Below, in pieces: positions 1-16,700 of a stretch of DNA of 41,282 nucleotides. The stretch's first letter is position 1; the number at the start of each line of letters is the position of its first letter. Under the pieces are notes generated by a model. It did no database searches. It saw only the letters and a program-made list of their open reading frames with translations, and was not told the origin of the DNA. Source of the DNA: Chromera velia (taxonomy: Eukaryota; Sar; Chromeraceae); the NCBI GenBank assembly GCA_018398765.1, contig JAHBMJ010000440.1, positions 3,162 through 44,443 of the forward strand, written 5' to 3'. Position numbers and translations under genes: made by a program.

Positions 1-15
1 GGGGGGGGGGGGGGG
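1..15. other. Poly-G run at the window edge
   Basis: The first 15 bases are all G. A similar G run follows the N gap at 21820-21829. Both may mark low-quality sequence at a contig end, so the true length of this tract is doubtful. Confidence 0.6.
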
Positions 16-239
16 TGAGGAAGCCTGCATGCCAGCCAGATTGATTCACCTCAACTTGTCTTATCGACAGAATAAACCTTCTTGAGACAGTTGGCTATAG
101 CTTTGGAACCGCTTCTAGGCAGGATTGTGTACAACAGCAACACCATATCCTTCATTTTCTTCTCATTATCAGAAGTGCCCCTCCCGGTTGCACCTGCAAC
201 GCGTTGTGCAATCTGTATTCTTATGTCAATGGGCGCTCT

Positions 240-1031
240 CTACTTCATAATTTTATACAGTTCTTTCAGCCTGTTCCATTCCCTTTCTGTGTCTTTACAC
301 TCCATCAGGATATAAACCTCATCTTTGATCATACGCGAAGGGGACAAACATTTATCGTACAGCCGTTCTGGTTGGGTTTTATCTATATCCCCCCCTGTGA
401 GAGCCCTGAAAAGCATACGGAAGCCTGCGGAGGACTGCAGCAGACTCTTTGGCAGAGGTTCAACACTGCACTCTATCATTTCACTTCTCAGACGCCATTT
501 CCTTTCATATAGAAGGTGCATGGCTAAACGCTGTCTGGATGGATTCTCTGACTGGAAAGGGGAGAGATCCACAAGGCGGGGGAAAATTCCGTCTCTGTCT
601 CTAACGTTCCTAGTTTCTTTTTTCAACCAGTCGGACAGCCAGGCACCCTCCACAATCTTTTTCGCCACCCTTTTCCTTCTGCCCTTACCCTTCCTTTTAA
701 ACTTATTCCCCACCGTGCTTGGCAATGGAGGCCATAAAAGGGAGCAATCTAATGGAAAGGCCAGCCATTTTACTGTCTTAACGAAGGGTTCGCACGAGCC
801 AGCCAAGCACTCATTCCAGACTGCCCGGGGTAGAGCATGGTCAATCGATTTAATGCATTGGATAAAGCCCCTACTCAGCTTACCAAGTAGAGAACTGAAT
901 GGCTCAAGAGAGAGAGAGAGAAGGGAAGGCGAAACAAAGGAATGATAGGAGAAACCAAAACAATATCGAACAAAACGTAATTGCTCCATCGTAAATTTGT
1001 TAAAATTTAATAATGTTTTTCCCATATGCAT
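240..1031 (-). pseudogene. Possible decayed retroelement ORF (LINE-like C-terminal region)
   Basis: One open frame of 263 codons runs on the minus strand from an ATG (1029-1031) to a stop at 240-242. The protein is basic in the middle (an RKGKGRRKR-type cluster). It ends with a segment reading KDEVYILMECKDTEREWNRL, which resembles the conserved tail after the reverse transcriptase of many non-LTR elements (a Cys, then D/E-E-x-x-x-L-x-x-C, then an Arg-rich helix). No reverse transcriptase palm motifs are present, and the DNA upstream (1032-1570) is AT-rich without a matching frame. If it is a retroelement piece, it is 5'-truncated. It could also be a lineage-specific gene. I recognise the pattern only weakly. 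Confidence 0.3.
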
Positions 1032-2381
1032 GACTGTCTAGCTTGCCAAGACGAGGTGTCTCAATAACAGTTTTGAAGAGTCAAATCATCAGTTTTAAGT
1101 TTGTTTTAAACAGTTTGAGGCTGGTTTATACTATATTAATACTGGTATTGGCAGGTTTAAGCAGGTTTCAAAAGATGACAACGTTAAAATGAAGGTTCTG
1201 TAACCTTGTGTCCGAACGTTCATTGGCAATGACCCCTAAACCTACCCTTAACTTAATATAACTTTGCCAAACCAAAGATTTTACATGTGATTATGTGTTC
1301 AAATGACTTTTTAATAAAATTTGGCTAGGAATCTATTTAAAAAAATCTCTAAAAACTGTTTTTTTATCAGGTTTTTTACTATAAAACCTAGCACACCTTC
1401 ATCAAAGTGAAATACCCTAGCTTTCTTCTACTTTGTCATTTAAAAACGAAAAAAATGTTCTTAATGGTTATGGACCCCACTGTTATCCCAGTCACCTTTG
1501 TTTTTTCTGTGAAAAGCTTTTTTTAAACTAACTGGGAGTAATTTTACTGAACCGAAAAACTCGGACCTTTCGATTTACAGATCATCATCATAGAGCTCAC
1601 TGCCTGGTATAGCCTGGTATATAATAAAATACCGGTGAAGTTTGGTATGCATAGGTGCTGTATGAGCTAGAGAGTCAGAGGACTGAAAAACCCTGGAGCA
1701 GCCTGACAACATGACTGGGGCGCCGCAATTGATCAGTAAAATACTTGAAAACGAACTCTGCGGTAACAGTGCGGTTATCTGTGGTGGCATGCTCAAGCGG
1801 AAGCAGGGTGTTGCATGACAAAGAAATACTGAAGAAAAGAATGCACCAAAGAACAACATGCGCACGTAAGCGTAACGTTGACAAGCTCAACGGAAGGGAG
1901 CCATGCAGGAAAAGCGATCGATGCTTCACTGGGCCCCGGAATGCCACTGGAACCGGGCGGGGGCCACGGCATTTCTCTTTGGCTATATAGCAGAATTAAA
2001 GCCATTTAAAGCCACCCTGCATGTAAGCCACCCTTGTGAAAGATCTTCTGAGAAATTCAGATGTGTGATGTTGTGTGTGATATTAATAGACCAGCACAAA
2101 GTGGAGCGATCGATGTATTGATATCTGCATCGGCATGGGGATTCGTTGGGGTCTCCATAAAAAAAGAGAGTTGCATGATGCTCTTGGCGTTTCTCGAACC
2201 GAACCAAATTGGCAGTGGAGGCAGTTTAAAAGCGGCGAAGCAGCTCGCTGTCAAGGAGTGGTAAGCTGCTCAAAGCAATCAGCATTTCGTGTAAAACCAC
2301 CGGAGTAGGCTCTGAACAGACAACTGGGAGGACAGTAAAGCGAAGCGAGAGCGGTGAGGGACCGCAGAAAGCGAAGAGACG
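1032..2381. other. AT-rich spacer and upstream region of the SPRTN-type gene
   Basis: This stretch is AT-rich to about 1560 with many T and A runs, then becomes more balanced. Only short unsupported frames occur on both strands. The last hundred or so bases before the ATG at 2382 are purine-rich and probably contain the 5' untranslated region. I see no TATA box or clear initiator. Confidence 0.55.
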
Positions 2382-8605
<6,224 letters not shown>

Positions 8606-10640
8606 TAAATTTTTTGGCTCATTAGTTTAATACCTACTAATACCTACATAGTATACGGTTAGGAGGAACTATACTAGTCAGAGGGGTTAACTAGAGTTGT
8701 TAAATACCGCCTGGGATAAATACCGATAACCGTTATTTGGAGGTCAAATACCGAATTTAGATATGAGGTATTTATCTAGGTATCTATAATTAACTCTCAG
8801 GAAGTTCAGGGCTAACGACCTAAAATCGGGTGTGTTTTGTAGAACATGTTGTTTCAGAGAGTTTATGAAGGCTTAAACGACGTAAAAACGGAGAGTTATC
8901 ATCATTATTGGTGTATCACGGCATAATCAACCAATTAAATATGGAGAGTGTCAGACACACACACCCTAGCACATACCGCAAGTTGTTGACTCATGTATTC
9001 TTTTATACTCATCATTTCATATTTTTTCATGTGTAGTTGCTTAAATACTTGAAACGGTAAGTTTAAATATCAAATACCGTTATTTAGGGGCCAAAAACGA
9101 CCGGTTATAACCGGTATATAGTATTTAATAACTCTAGGGTCAACAACACTGGATCTATAGTGTGTCACAATGAGAATTTCCAGATAAGATTTTATCTTCC
9201 GGGAGTCCCCACAGTTAACTGTCAAATATCGGCTTGGACGGCTCCTAAATCGGCTCGCACCGATAGAACCCTTTATGTCAGAATGATTTGTATTAATTTA
9301 TCATCATTTATCGTACAATAATTGTGATTGTAAAAACCTTTGACTACCTTTCACTAAGTTAATTTATTGACATAACCTCCCTGAATCTGAGTGCTACTTA
9401 AAAAAATACAATCAACATGTTTTTTAGCTGTGGTAAGCTGCGGCATGGTTTTTCAAAATACTATTCACGCCTGCAGCGTAGAGTCCTCTGACGATCAAAA
9501 CACCATCCAGATATGTGGCTTTGGCTTTCAAGACATCGTAAATGATCTGCGCTGATGGCACAGACTTTCAAGCTTATCCATTTGGAAATTATGGCAGTAT
9601 TGCGGCTTGAACTTTCAAGTGGTAGTTAGGTTCAGGTATAGCGGACTACTTGTCTGACTCCGGAACTTAGGAGCGTTCAACTTGCTGATGAAAGGGTGAC
9701 TAGGAGACTGAAGTCACTGAAGTTTTACTTCTCAGAGTTTGCTCAAAGGGCGGAACACAAATTTTTGAATGTCTGGGCCACTCTTATTTCTACAAGGTGT
9801 CAAATAAAATCTCTAGTTTTCTAACCTCTGTCAATATGTGTGTTCATTTTTGTAAGTCTTTTGGCTGGTGTCTTCTACTTTGTCTTCCAATTTGTCTTCC
9901 ATTTTGGAACCCTTATATAGTATTAATTCTTTCAGTTCATATTTTTTTTCTTCAGCCTTATTGCCTTCCGCATCTGTATTGATTTAATTTCTTATTGGCT
10001 CTCTTCTGCCTTTTTGTCTGGCAGTGCCCGTTTATATTCCATGTTATACTCCATCATTTTTTTTTATGTGGCCACTGGGCATGCCATCACCATAGTAGTT
10101 CTCGTCTTCCTACTTGTCTACCTCTACCTCTGCCACATAGTTTTTCATGTTTATCTTAATGTCTGCCCTTTTGTTGGCCACTAAATCTGTCTTGTGCTCA
10201 GTCAGGTCCTCTGTTAGATCTTCTGTTACATTGTTTGTTAGATCCTCTGCCCAGTTGTCTGCCAGGTCCTCTGCCTGCTCCTCTGCTAAGTTGTCTGCCT
10301 AGTCTTCTGTCAAGTTGTCTGCAAAGTTAATTGTCTTTCAACCCTACTCCCCTTTCCTCTTCCGTCTGTTCTAATACTTCCAGTTATTAAATTTCTTCAA
10401 GGCCCCCTTCCATTGGTTCTTTCATGATCATTGGACTTAACAATCTTTCTTATTCAATAAATCTATAGAGACATGTACTAGATGTTCCATATTAAAAGGT
10501 CCCTTTTTCTTGAGATTTAAATGAAATCCTCATTCTTTTTTTTCATTTCTTCTGACTTTTAAAATTACTTCTTTGCTCCTAGATACTAGAGAGGCTTTTA
10601 GTAGAAGTTATATTCTGCTACCAAGCCAAATTGGAAGTCC
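8606..10640. other. AT-rich intergenic block
   Basis: About 2 kb of AT-rich sequence with frequent short motifs such as CTAGTACCTA, TACCGATA and AATACCG in partial copies. No long frame with protein-like content is present apart from the broken minus-strand frame at 10044-10340. Nothing else can be assigned. Confidence 0.6.
10044..10340 (-). pseudogene. Broken acidic-repeat reading frame
   Basis: Read on the minus strand, about 200 bases (10108-10310) encode repeated units of the type LADN, LAEE, AEDL and TEDL, about 5-7 residues each and rich in Asp, Glu and Asn. The frame then runs through VANKRADIKINM and NYVAEVEVDK. It is interrupted by in-frame TAG codons, one inside the repeat and one after VEVDK. 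It continues with EDENYYGDGMPSGH before the TAA at 10044-10046. This looks like a decayed coding sequence, possibly mobile-element derived. The family is unknown, and a periodic non-coding repeat is the alternative. Confidence 0.3.
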
Positions 10641-10770
10641 GTAACACATTCCCCCTTCTTATAAGAGCGCTATCCACGCGTTCTTCTCTTCATTCTCCAT
10701 AACACATTCCGCCTTTTTATAAAAGCGCTGTCTACGCACTCTTCTCTTCACTTTCCGTAACACAAGGAGG
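10641..10770. repeat. 58-bp tandem repeat, two copies plus a partial third
   Basis: The motif beginning GTAACACATTCC starts at 10641, recurs as ATAACACATTCC at 10699 and begins again at 10757 (GTAACACA), an exact spacing of 58 bases. Each full unit contains a CCTTNTTATAAAAGCGCT-like core followed by ACGC and CTTCTCTTCA. The TATAA-like core in each copy is notable but has no gene next to it. Confidence 0.75.
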
Positions 10771-10884
10771 TCATTAACACTTATGTCAGCCTAGATACTA
10801 GCACTTATGACATTGTATGAAAAATAGTGTAAAAAATAGTTATAGATACTAAATTGTCTGGTTAATTATCGAATTTGGCGCAGT

Positions 10885-11428
10885 CAGTGAGCTAAGTGAG
10901 TGAGTTAGTAAGCTGATTGAGTGAGTGATTGACTAAGCGAGTGAATGAGTGAGTATCACTGAGTGAGTGAGTCACTGTGAGTGAGTGAGTGAGGGAGGGA
11001 GTAAGTGAGTGAGTGAGTGAGTATGAGTAAGTAAATGAAGGAGTACGTACTAGTTAGTAATAGTTAGTAATAGTGTAAATGAGTGACTGCATAAGTCTAT
11101 GAGTGAGTGACTGAATGAGTGGGTTAGAGTGAGTGAGTGAGTGAGTGAATGAGTGAGTGAGTGAATGAGTGAATGAGTGAGCAAGCGAGCGAATAAACGA
11201 GCAAGCTAGGAGTGAGCGAGTGAGTGAGTGAGTGAGTAAGGTAGAGTGAGGTGAGTGAGGTAAGTGAGTGAGGTGAGTGCATAAGTGTAGTGAGTGAGTG
11301 AGTGACTGAATGAGTGAGGTGAGTGAGTGAATGAGGTGAATGCATGAGTGTAGGTGAGTGTATGATAGTGCATGAGTGAGTGAGTGAGTGAGTCAGTCAG
11401 TCAGTGAGTGAATCAGTGAGTCAGTCAT
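10885..11428. repeat. GAGT (GTGA) tetranucleotide array
   Basis: More than 500 bases consist mainly of GAGT units with interspersed variants (GAAT, GAGG, TAGT, GACT). The minus strand therefore shows apparent frames rich in Leu, Thr, His and Ser, which are repeat artefacts. The array ends at TCAGTCATGCATGC, directly before the foldback region. Confidence 0.9.
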
Positions 11429-11499
11429 GCATGCTGGGGCCTACCGGGGCCCCGTATAGGCCATGCACTCACATGTGCGTGCATGCATACGTCATTTAT

Positions 11500-12195
11500 A
11501 TCTGACGCAAGCAAACTGGCGAACAGCCCCGGAAAGTAAAAAAAATGAGAACTGCACGATTGATGCACGTTGGCTATTAGATGGTGCATGCATGGTAGCG
11601 CCGACCCCCCCCCCCTTCCGCAGGAAAAAAACACGCGGAAACCACCCCCCCCCGCGGGAAAAAAGCTTGGCGGCCATCTGAGTCATGATCTGACGCACAC
11701 ATGGCGCAAATCTAACCTTTCGGGGCCAGGTTTTTGGCGAAAGACTAGCATGCATGCATATGGCCCTGGAAAGTGAAGTGGGGGGCACTTACAAAACAAA
11801 AATATCCCAGCTCATGCATGTACGCTGTCTTTCACCAAAAAAAGGCCCTGAAAAGATCCCGCCCAAATGGTCTAGAAAAGCGTGAACCCGACTTCAACCC
11901 GTCGCCATGCATGTGTGCGTCAGATATGGGTGGCCCCGGAAAGCGACCACGAAAAGGCTGAATTTGCGCCATGCGTGCGTCAGAGTATACCCCCGGGCTT
12001 TTTTCCTGGGGAAGGGGGGGTTCTACGGCTTTTCCCGCGGGGGAGGGGGGGGATCGGCGCGACGGCTGGCCGGCGTGCGTCAATCGTGCAGCTCTCATTT
12101 TTCTTGCTTTCCGGGGCCGTTCGCAAGCTTGCTTGCGTCAGATGGGCTGGGGTATTTTTGTTTTGTAAGTGCCCCCCGCTTCGCTTTCCGGGGCC
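11500..12195. mobile_element. Foldback / MITE-like inverted-repeat element
   Basis: The segment 11500-11569 is the reverse complement of 12074-12143 with 7 differences in 70. Inside it, C-rich and CGCGGGAAAA blocks (about 11600-11670) pair with 11991-12060, and 11688-11730 pairs with about 11926-11985. This makes a long imperfect palindrome with a loop near 11731-11925. A further pair, 11762-11810 and 12147-12195, differs at 4 of 49 positions, but its right arm lies outside the main palindrome. The motif CCCCGGAAAG next to TCTGACGCA recurs in several copies. No transposase frame or target-site duplication was found. A non-autonomous foldback element or composite of several insertions is the best reading. 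Confidence 0.6.
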
Positions 12196-12777
12196 ATACG
12201 TATATCGATTGTGTGTGTGGTTTTCGATCCAGTATCAAGATGGAAGTGTGACAGCATCTCATCCAGCTGAGCTGCAATCTCTTCATGTATGAAGCAGTGG
12301 TGGGAAAGAGCTGGTAAAAGTGCCCATCGATCCTTAGGCTTCTTCGTTCCGCCTTGTGGGCCCGCTGGCGGCGAATCACGGTTCGAATGATATGAGACAC
12401 GCGTGACGCTCCTCCATCTGTTGCTTGGGTCAGTGAAAGTCACCGGCAGATGAAGCTGGGCTAGTTGCTCTTGATGGTTTAGAATGCAGATGTGGTTCCT
12501 TTCAATATGTTGCTTGAGTGGTCAGGATATGTGATCGATGAATGCCGCACGCGCATGAGTCATGTGTTGGTGAGACAGACTGCTAGGGAGAAGCAGCAGC
12601 ACATCAGTACATGATTGCGTCCTGCCAAAGAACTGACGAGAACAGACAGTCTCGCATGATCGTGCCGGCTTTCCATCTGCCGTGCCTTCTCTTCCCTTCC
12701 CACCCAGCGTTGCTCGACCCGATTTACTTCCTTCTTTCTTCCCTGCCTCTCTTGTCCATGCAACGTCATGTACTCAA
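12196..12777. other. Intergenic sequence without an assignable gene
   Basis: This stretch has balanced composition. A minus-strand frame (12138-12443) looks compositionally like protein but shows no motif and runs into the foldback element. It may be a remnant of an inserted element. No promoter or RNA gene is evident. Confidence 0.4.
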
Positions 12778-13240
12778 CCGCCTCCCTTCCTTCCTCCCCT
12801 TCCCTCCCTCCTTCCCTCCCTTCCCTTCCTTTTCCTCCCTCTCTCCTTCTTTCCTTCCTTCCTTCCTTCCTTCCTTCCTTCCTTCCTTCCTTCCTTCCTT
12901 CCTTCCTTCTTTCCTTCCTTCCTTCCTTCCTTCGTTCCTTCCTTCCTTCCTTCCTTCCTTCCCTCCCACTTTCCTTCCCATCCTCCCTTCCTTCCTCCAT
13001 TCCTTCCTTCCTTCCTTCCCTCCCACTTTCCTTCCCTCCCTTCCCTTCCCTCCTCCCTCCCTTCCTTCCCTCCCACTTTCCTTCCCATCCTTCCTTCCTT
13101 CCTTCCTTCCTTCCCTCCCACTTTCCTTCCCTCCCTTCCCTTCCTTCCTTCCTTCCTTCCTTCCTGCCTTCCTTCCTTCCCACTTTCCTTCCCATCCTCT
13201 CTTCCTTCTTCCATTCCTTCCTTCCTTTCTTCGTCCACTT
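12778..13240. repeat. CCTT / CCCTCCCACTTT pyrimidine array
   Basis: The core is a nearly pure TTCC tetranucleotide array. Blocks of it are separated by a recurring CCCTCCCACTTTCCTTCCC spacer, present several times between about 12960 and 13195. Apparent long frames on both strands (Pro/Ser/Phe/Leu-rich, or Gly/Arg/Lys/Glu-rich on the minus strand) are products of the repeat. The pyrimidine-rich sequence continues less regularly to about 13500. Confidence 0.9.
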
Positions 13241-13756
13241 TCCCACACGTGCACCAACTCCATTTGAGTCTCTCTCCTTTCCTCGATCCTTCCCCTGCTT
13301 CTCCTGATGGCTCCCTTTCTCCCCTCTCCTTACCTCCTCTCTCCGTTTTTTCCCCTTTCCTTCCCTTCCCTTCCCCCTCCTCCCCATGCCTCTTTGTCTC
13401 TCTTTTCTCCTGCCCTCTCATCCCCTTTCAACGCTTTCCCTGCCCCTCCCTTTTCTTCCCTTCCCTTCACTTAGGTCACCCCCTCTCTTCCCCCATCCTT
13501 CGGGGCACTTCCTGCCAGTCCTGTTTCCTTCGTGGCCCCTGCACATTTCTTTCTTTCATGCGCCAATCACTTCCAGCCATCTTTGTCTTTATCGACTGTA
13601 ATCTTGCACTTTCAGACACGGTCATGCATGCATGGGCTCCGTAGATGGATGGGCAGGCAGACCCATTCATGCAAAATAATGCAGGTTACGACGAATAGCG
13701 TGTGACTGCAACCCTTTCACTTCCCCTTACAGCTCCCTCCACAGAAGACGCCGAAC

Positions 13757-16700
13757 ATGAGCTGGGCAGGGAGAGCCTGCGGTGCCAAGCAGCTGATGGT
13801 CGACTCGGAGGACGAAGAGGAAGGCAAGCAGCAGCAGCAGCAGCAGCAGGCCGGCCCTTCTCCTCATGAGAATGGCCGGGGGCCCACCCAGGCCAACGGC
13901 TCGGCCGCAGCAAGTAACTCGAGGGGGGGCGGATACCGGATGTTGAGGGGCCCTGCCCCCGCAGCGTCATCTTCGGCATCGAACGGAAGAAGCAAGAGGG
14001 AGAATGGGGATGGGACGGTAGGGACAGGTGGGCATTATGGGAGGTCTTCGGGGGAAGAAGTGCCCCCGGGGGGGGGGAGGTCAGGAGACGGGGGGGATGA
14101 CTCGTCGAGTGACGCAGGCAGCAGGCATCACTCGGGGTGTTCAAGCGAGGGGGGTGCGGATTCGGACGAGGATTGTGAGAAATATGACAGGTGCGCGCTC
14201 CCAGAACACCAAAGGATTTTCGGCGTACATCAACGAAAGAGCAGTGCCCTCTGTCTGCAGATAGATCCTGATCCTTCCTGCCTTCTTTCTTTCTTTTTTG
14301 GTTCTCCTGCTTCGCAGATGTTCGATCTGCCTGTCGTTCGTTCCAGATCCTTTCGAAGTCAACCATCGAGACTCCTACACATGCTTTCTCCGATTCTCTC
14401 TTTTTGAAACACGTGATTCTGTTAGATTGGACCTCGGCCACGATGCTTTCCCTCTCTTTTGGCTTATATGAAGGGGGGGGCTCGATCGAATCAGTTGAGG
14501 TAGGGGACTCGTGTCATGGGTCTCTTTTCTCTCTGTATGCCTCTCCGCATTATTCACACGTTCTTTTCTCACTACCGTGCAATCTTCCTGCTCCCCCTCA
14601 GGTATGGCTTCATGAAAGAAGCCACGATGAGGGAATCCGTGGAAGAATACGCAAAACTGTTCCAGCCTAAGTTGGAGAGAAGGAAGGCGAGGTGGGAGAG
14701 ATTCGTTCAGACGGACTCGACATTCAAGAACAGAAGAAGATTGAAGAGACTCTGCAGAAAAGGAATTCCGGATCATTTGAGATCACGAGTCTGGAGCCAT
14801 TGTCTTCAGTCAGACAAGGCAATGCTTGCAAACCCGGGGCATTTCCGTCGAAATGTTGCCCAACCAATTCCAGAGCCCGTGGCGAAACAGATAGACGCGG
14901 ACTTGCGGCGAACGTTTCCGTCGAATCGTTTGTTCAAAGAGGACGCAGGCATCGAGAGACTCAGAAAGGTCCTTCATGCAATGGCAGTTGAGCGTCCCGA
15001 AATTGGGTACTGCCAGGCTTTGAATTTCATTGCTGGCATTTTTCTTCTGTTCATGAATGAAGAGCTTGCGTTCTGGTCCCTTGTTCAGTTTCTGGCCGCA
15101 GATGATAAGGAGCTAGGCCTCCAGATAGAGGATTACTATAAAGAGAACATGACGGGGGTGCAGGTGGATAGCCGCGTCCTACAAGGGTTGGTTGCAAAGA
15201 AGCTGCCGAGGCTGAGCAGGGCATTAGAGCAACAGGGTGTGGATATTTCGTTGATAGCCAATCCCTGGTTCCTCACTTGCTTCACTGTGAGCCTCCCCAT
15301 CTCGACAACGTTGAGAGTTTGGGACGCTCTCGTGTTTGAGCGCGACAAGGTTCTCTTCCGAGTCGCTCTGGCCATTCTCAGATTGTTGGCAGACAGAATA
15401 GAGGAGTGCTCCTCTGCCGACGAGGTCCTGCCCCAAATGTCCTCCTGGGTGACAGGCCTTGTGCAACACAACGTCGTGATGAAAACGGCCTTCTACGGGT
15501 TTGGGACTTTCAGCAGGTCAGCGACTCTAGACGAGGTACGGAGAATAAATTCTAGACGAGAGTACAATACAGACAGAACACTAGAATGCGGGGGAAGAGA
15601 CTCCCGGGTAAAGCGGAGACAGACAGACAGTCTTTGGGGGCTTAGAATGATCGACCCCCCTGAGAAAAGAATTATCGCGAAGAAGAGTGCGAGTCGAATG
15701 CGAAAAAAAGACGTGATTTCCCTCCTCCTGCGCTGTTAGCTGCTTGCGCATCTTTTCTGAGTCCGTTTTTTACATCCCTGTTTTGGCCGCCTTTATGTTT
15801 GTGCTGTGTCGAAGATTCCTGTTTGTCAGGAGTAGGACAGCACGACTGATTGCGTTTCTCTGGGTCGATTTCCCCACCTTGCTCTGATGCAGAAAAACCA
15901 TCAACCAGGGCAGAGAAGTGGCACGCAAGCAGGTAGGCACGTGTGCGCTCGTGTGTGGTGTAGTCTCGCCTATGTGCCTCTGTGTGTGTGTGTGTGTGTT
16001 TCTGTGTGTGTGTGTGTGCGTGTGTGTGTGTGTGTGGGTGTGTGGTGTACATGACGGAAAGAGAGCGAAAAAGAAAACACATTATCTCTCCCTCCGTCCG
16101 TCTGTCTGTCTGTCAGGAGGAAAGGAAACCATATAGTCTGTCTTTTCTGTCACGTGAAGACTTGTCGGGGGAGCAGATGCAAGGGCCGCTTTAGTCTGTC
16201 TCTTCGGGCCCCCTTCCGATTGTCTGTCCGTTCTTCATTCGATTGTCCGTCTGAGTTTTCTTTTCTTGTTTTCCTGTTTGTCTATGATGAAAAAAGAAAA
16301 AAATAAGTCATACAGGTCAGTCAGTCTGTCAGTCTGTCTGAGAAGCAAAGAAAGAAAAAGAAAGAACATATGGTCTGTCTGTCTGCCTGACTGAAAAGAA
16401 GGGAGAAGAAGAAACATATAGTCTGTCTGTCTGTCTGTCTGTCTAGCATATAGTCTGTCTGTCTGTCTGTCATGAAGAAAAGGAGGGAGAAGAAGAAACA
16501 CATAGTCTGTCTCTCTGTGCAGGTCGAACAAGGGATGCGAGAGAAAGAACTACAACGGAAGCGACGGGAGATAGAGGCGGCAGAGAGAATGAGACGGCAG
16601 CAGGAAGAGAAGGAGAGACAGAGACGAGAGAGGGAAATCGAGAACGGATCTCCCCCCCCCGGCCAGACCGCAGACGAAAAGGCCGACTGGTTCACCCATG

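Noticed and set aside
325-945. Plus-strand frame of 206 codons
   Set aside because: It is antisense to the minus-strand frame at 240-1031, which has the more protein-like composition.
10885-11428. CRISPR-like or iteron-like array
   Set aside because: The units are four bases long with no unique spacers, so this is a simple-sequence array.
12138-12443. Minus-strand frame with protein-like composition
   Set aside because: It has no recognisable motif and runs into the foldback element, so no gene is claimed.
12560-13644. Frames of 165-320 codons in several phases
   Set aside because: All are translations of the CCTT array, and every phase is open at once, as expected from a tetranucleotide repeat.
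16472-16522. ATG upstream of the last TBC exon as an independent gene start
   Set aside because: The coiled coil continues in phase from the previous exon (AAG-CAG to GTC-GAA), so this ATG lies in intron sequence.
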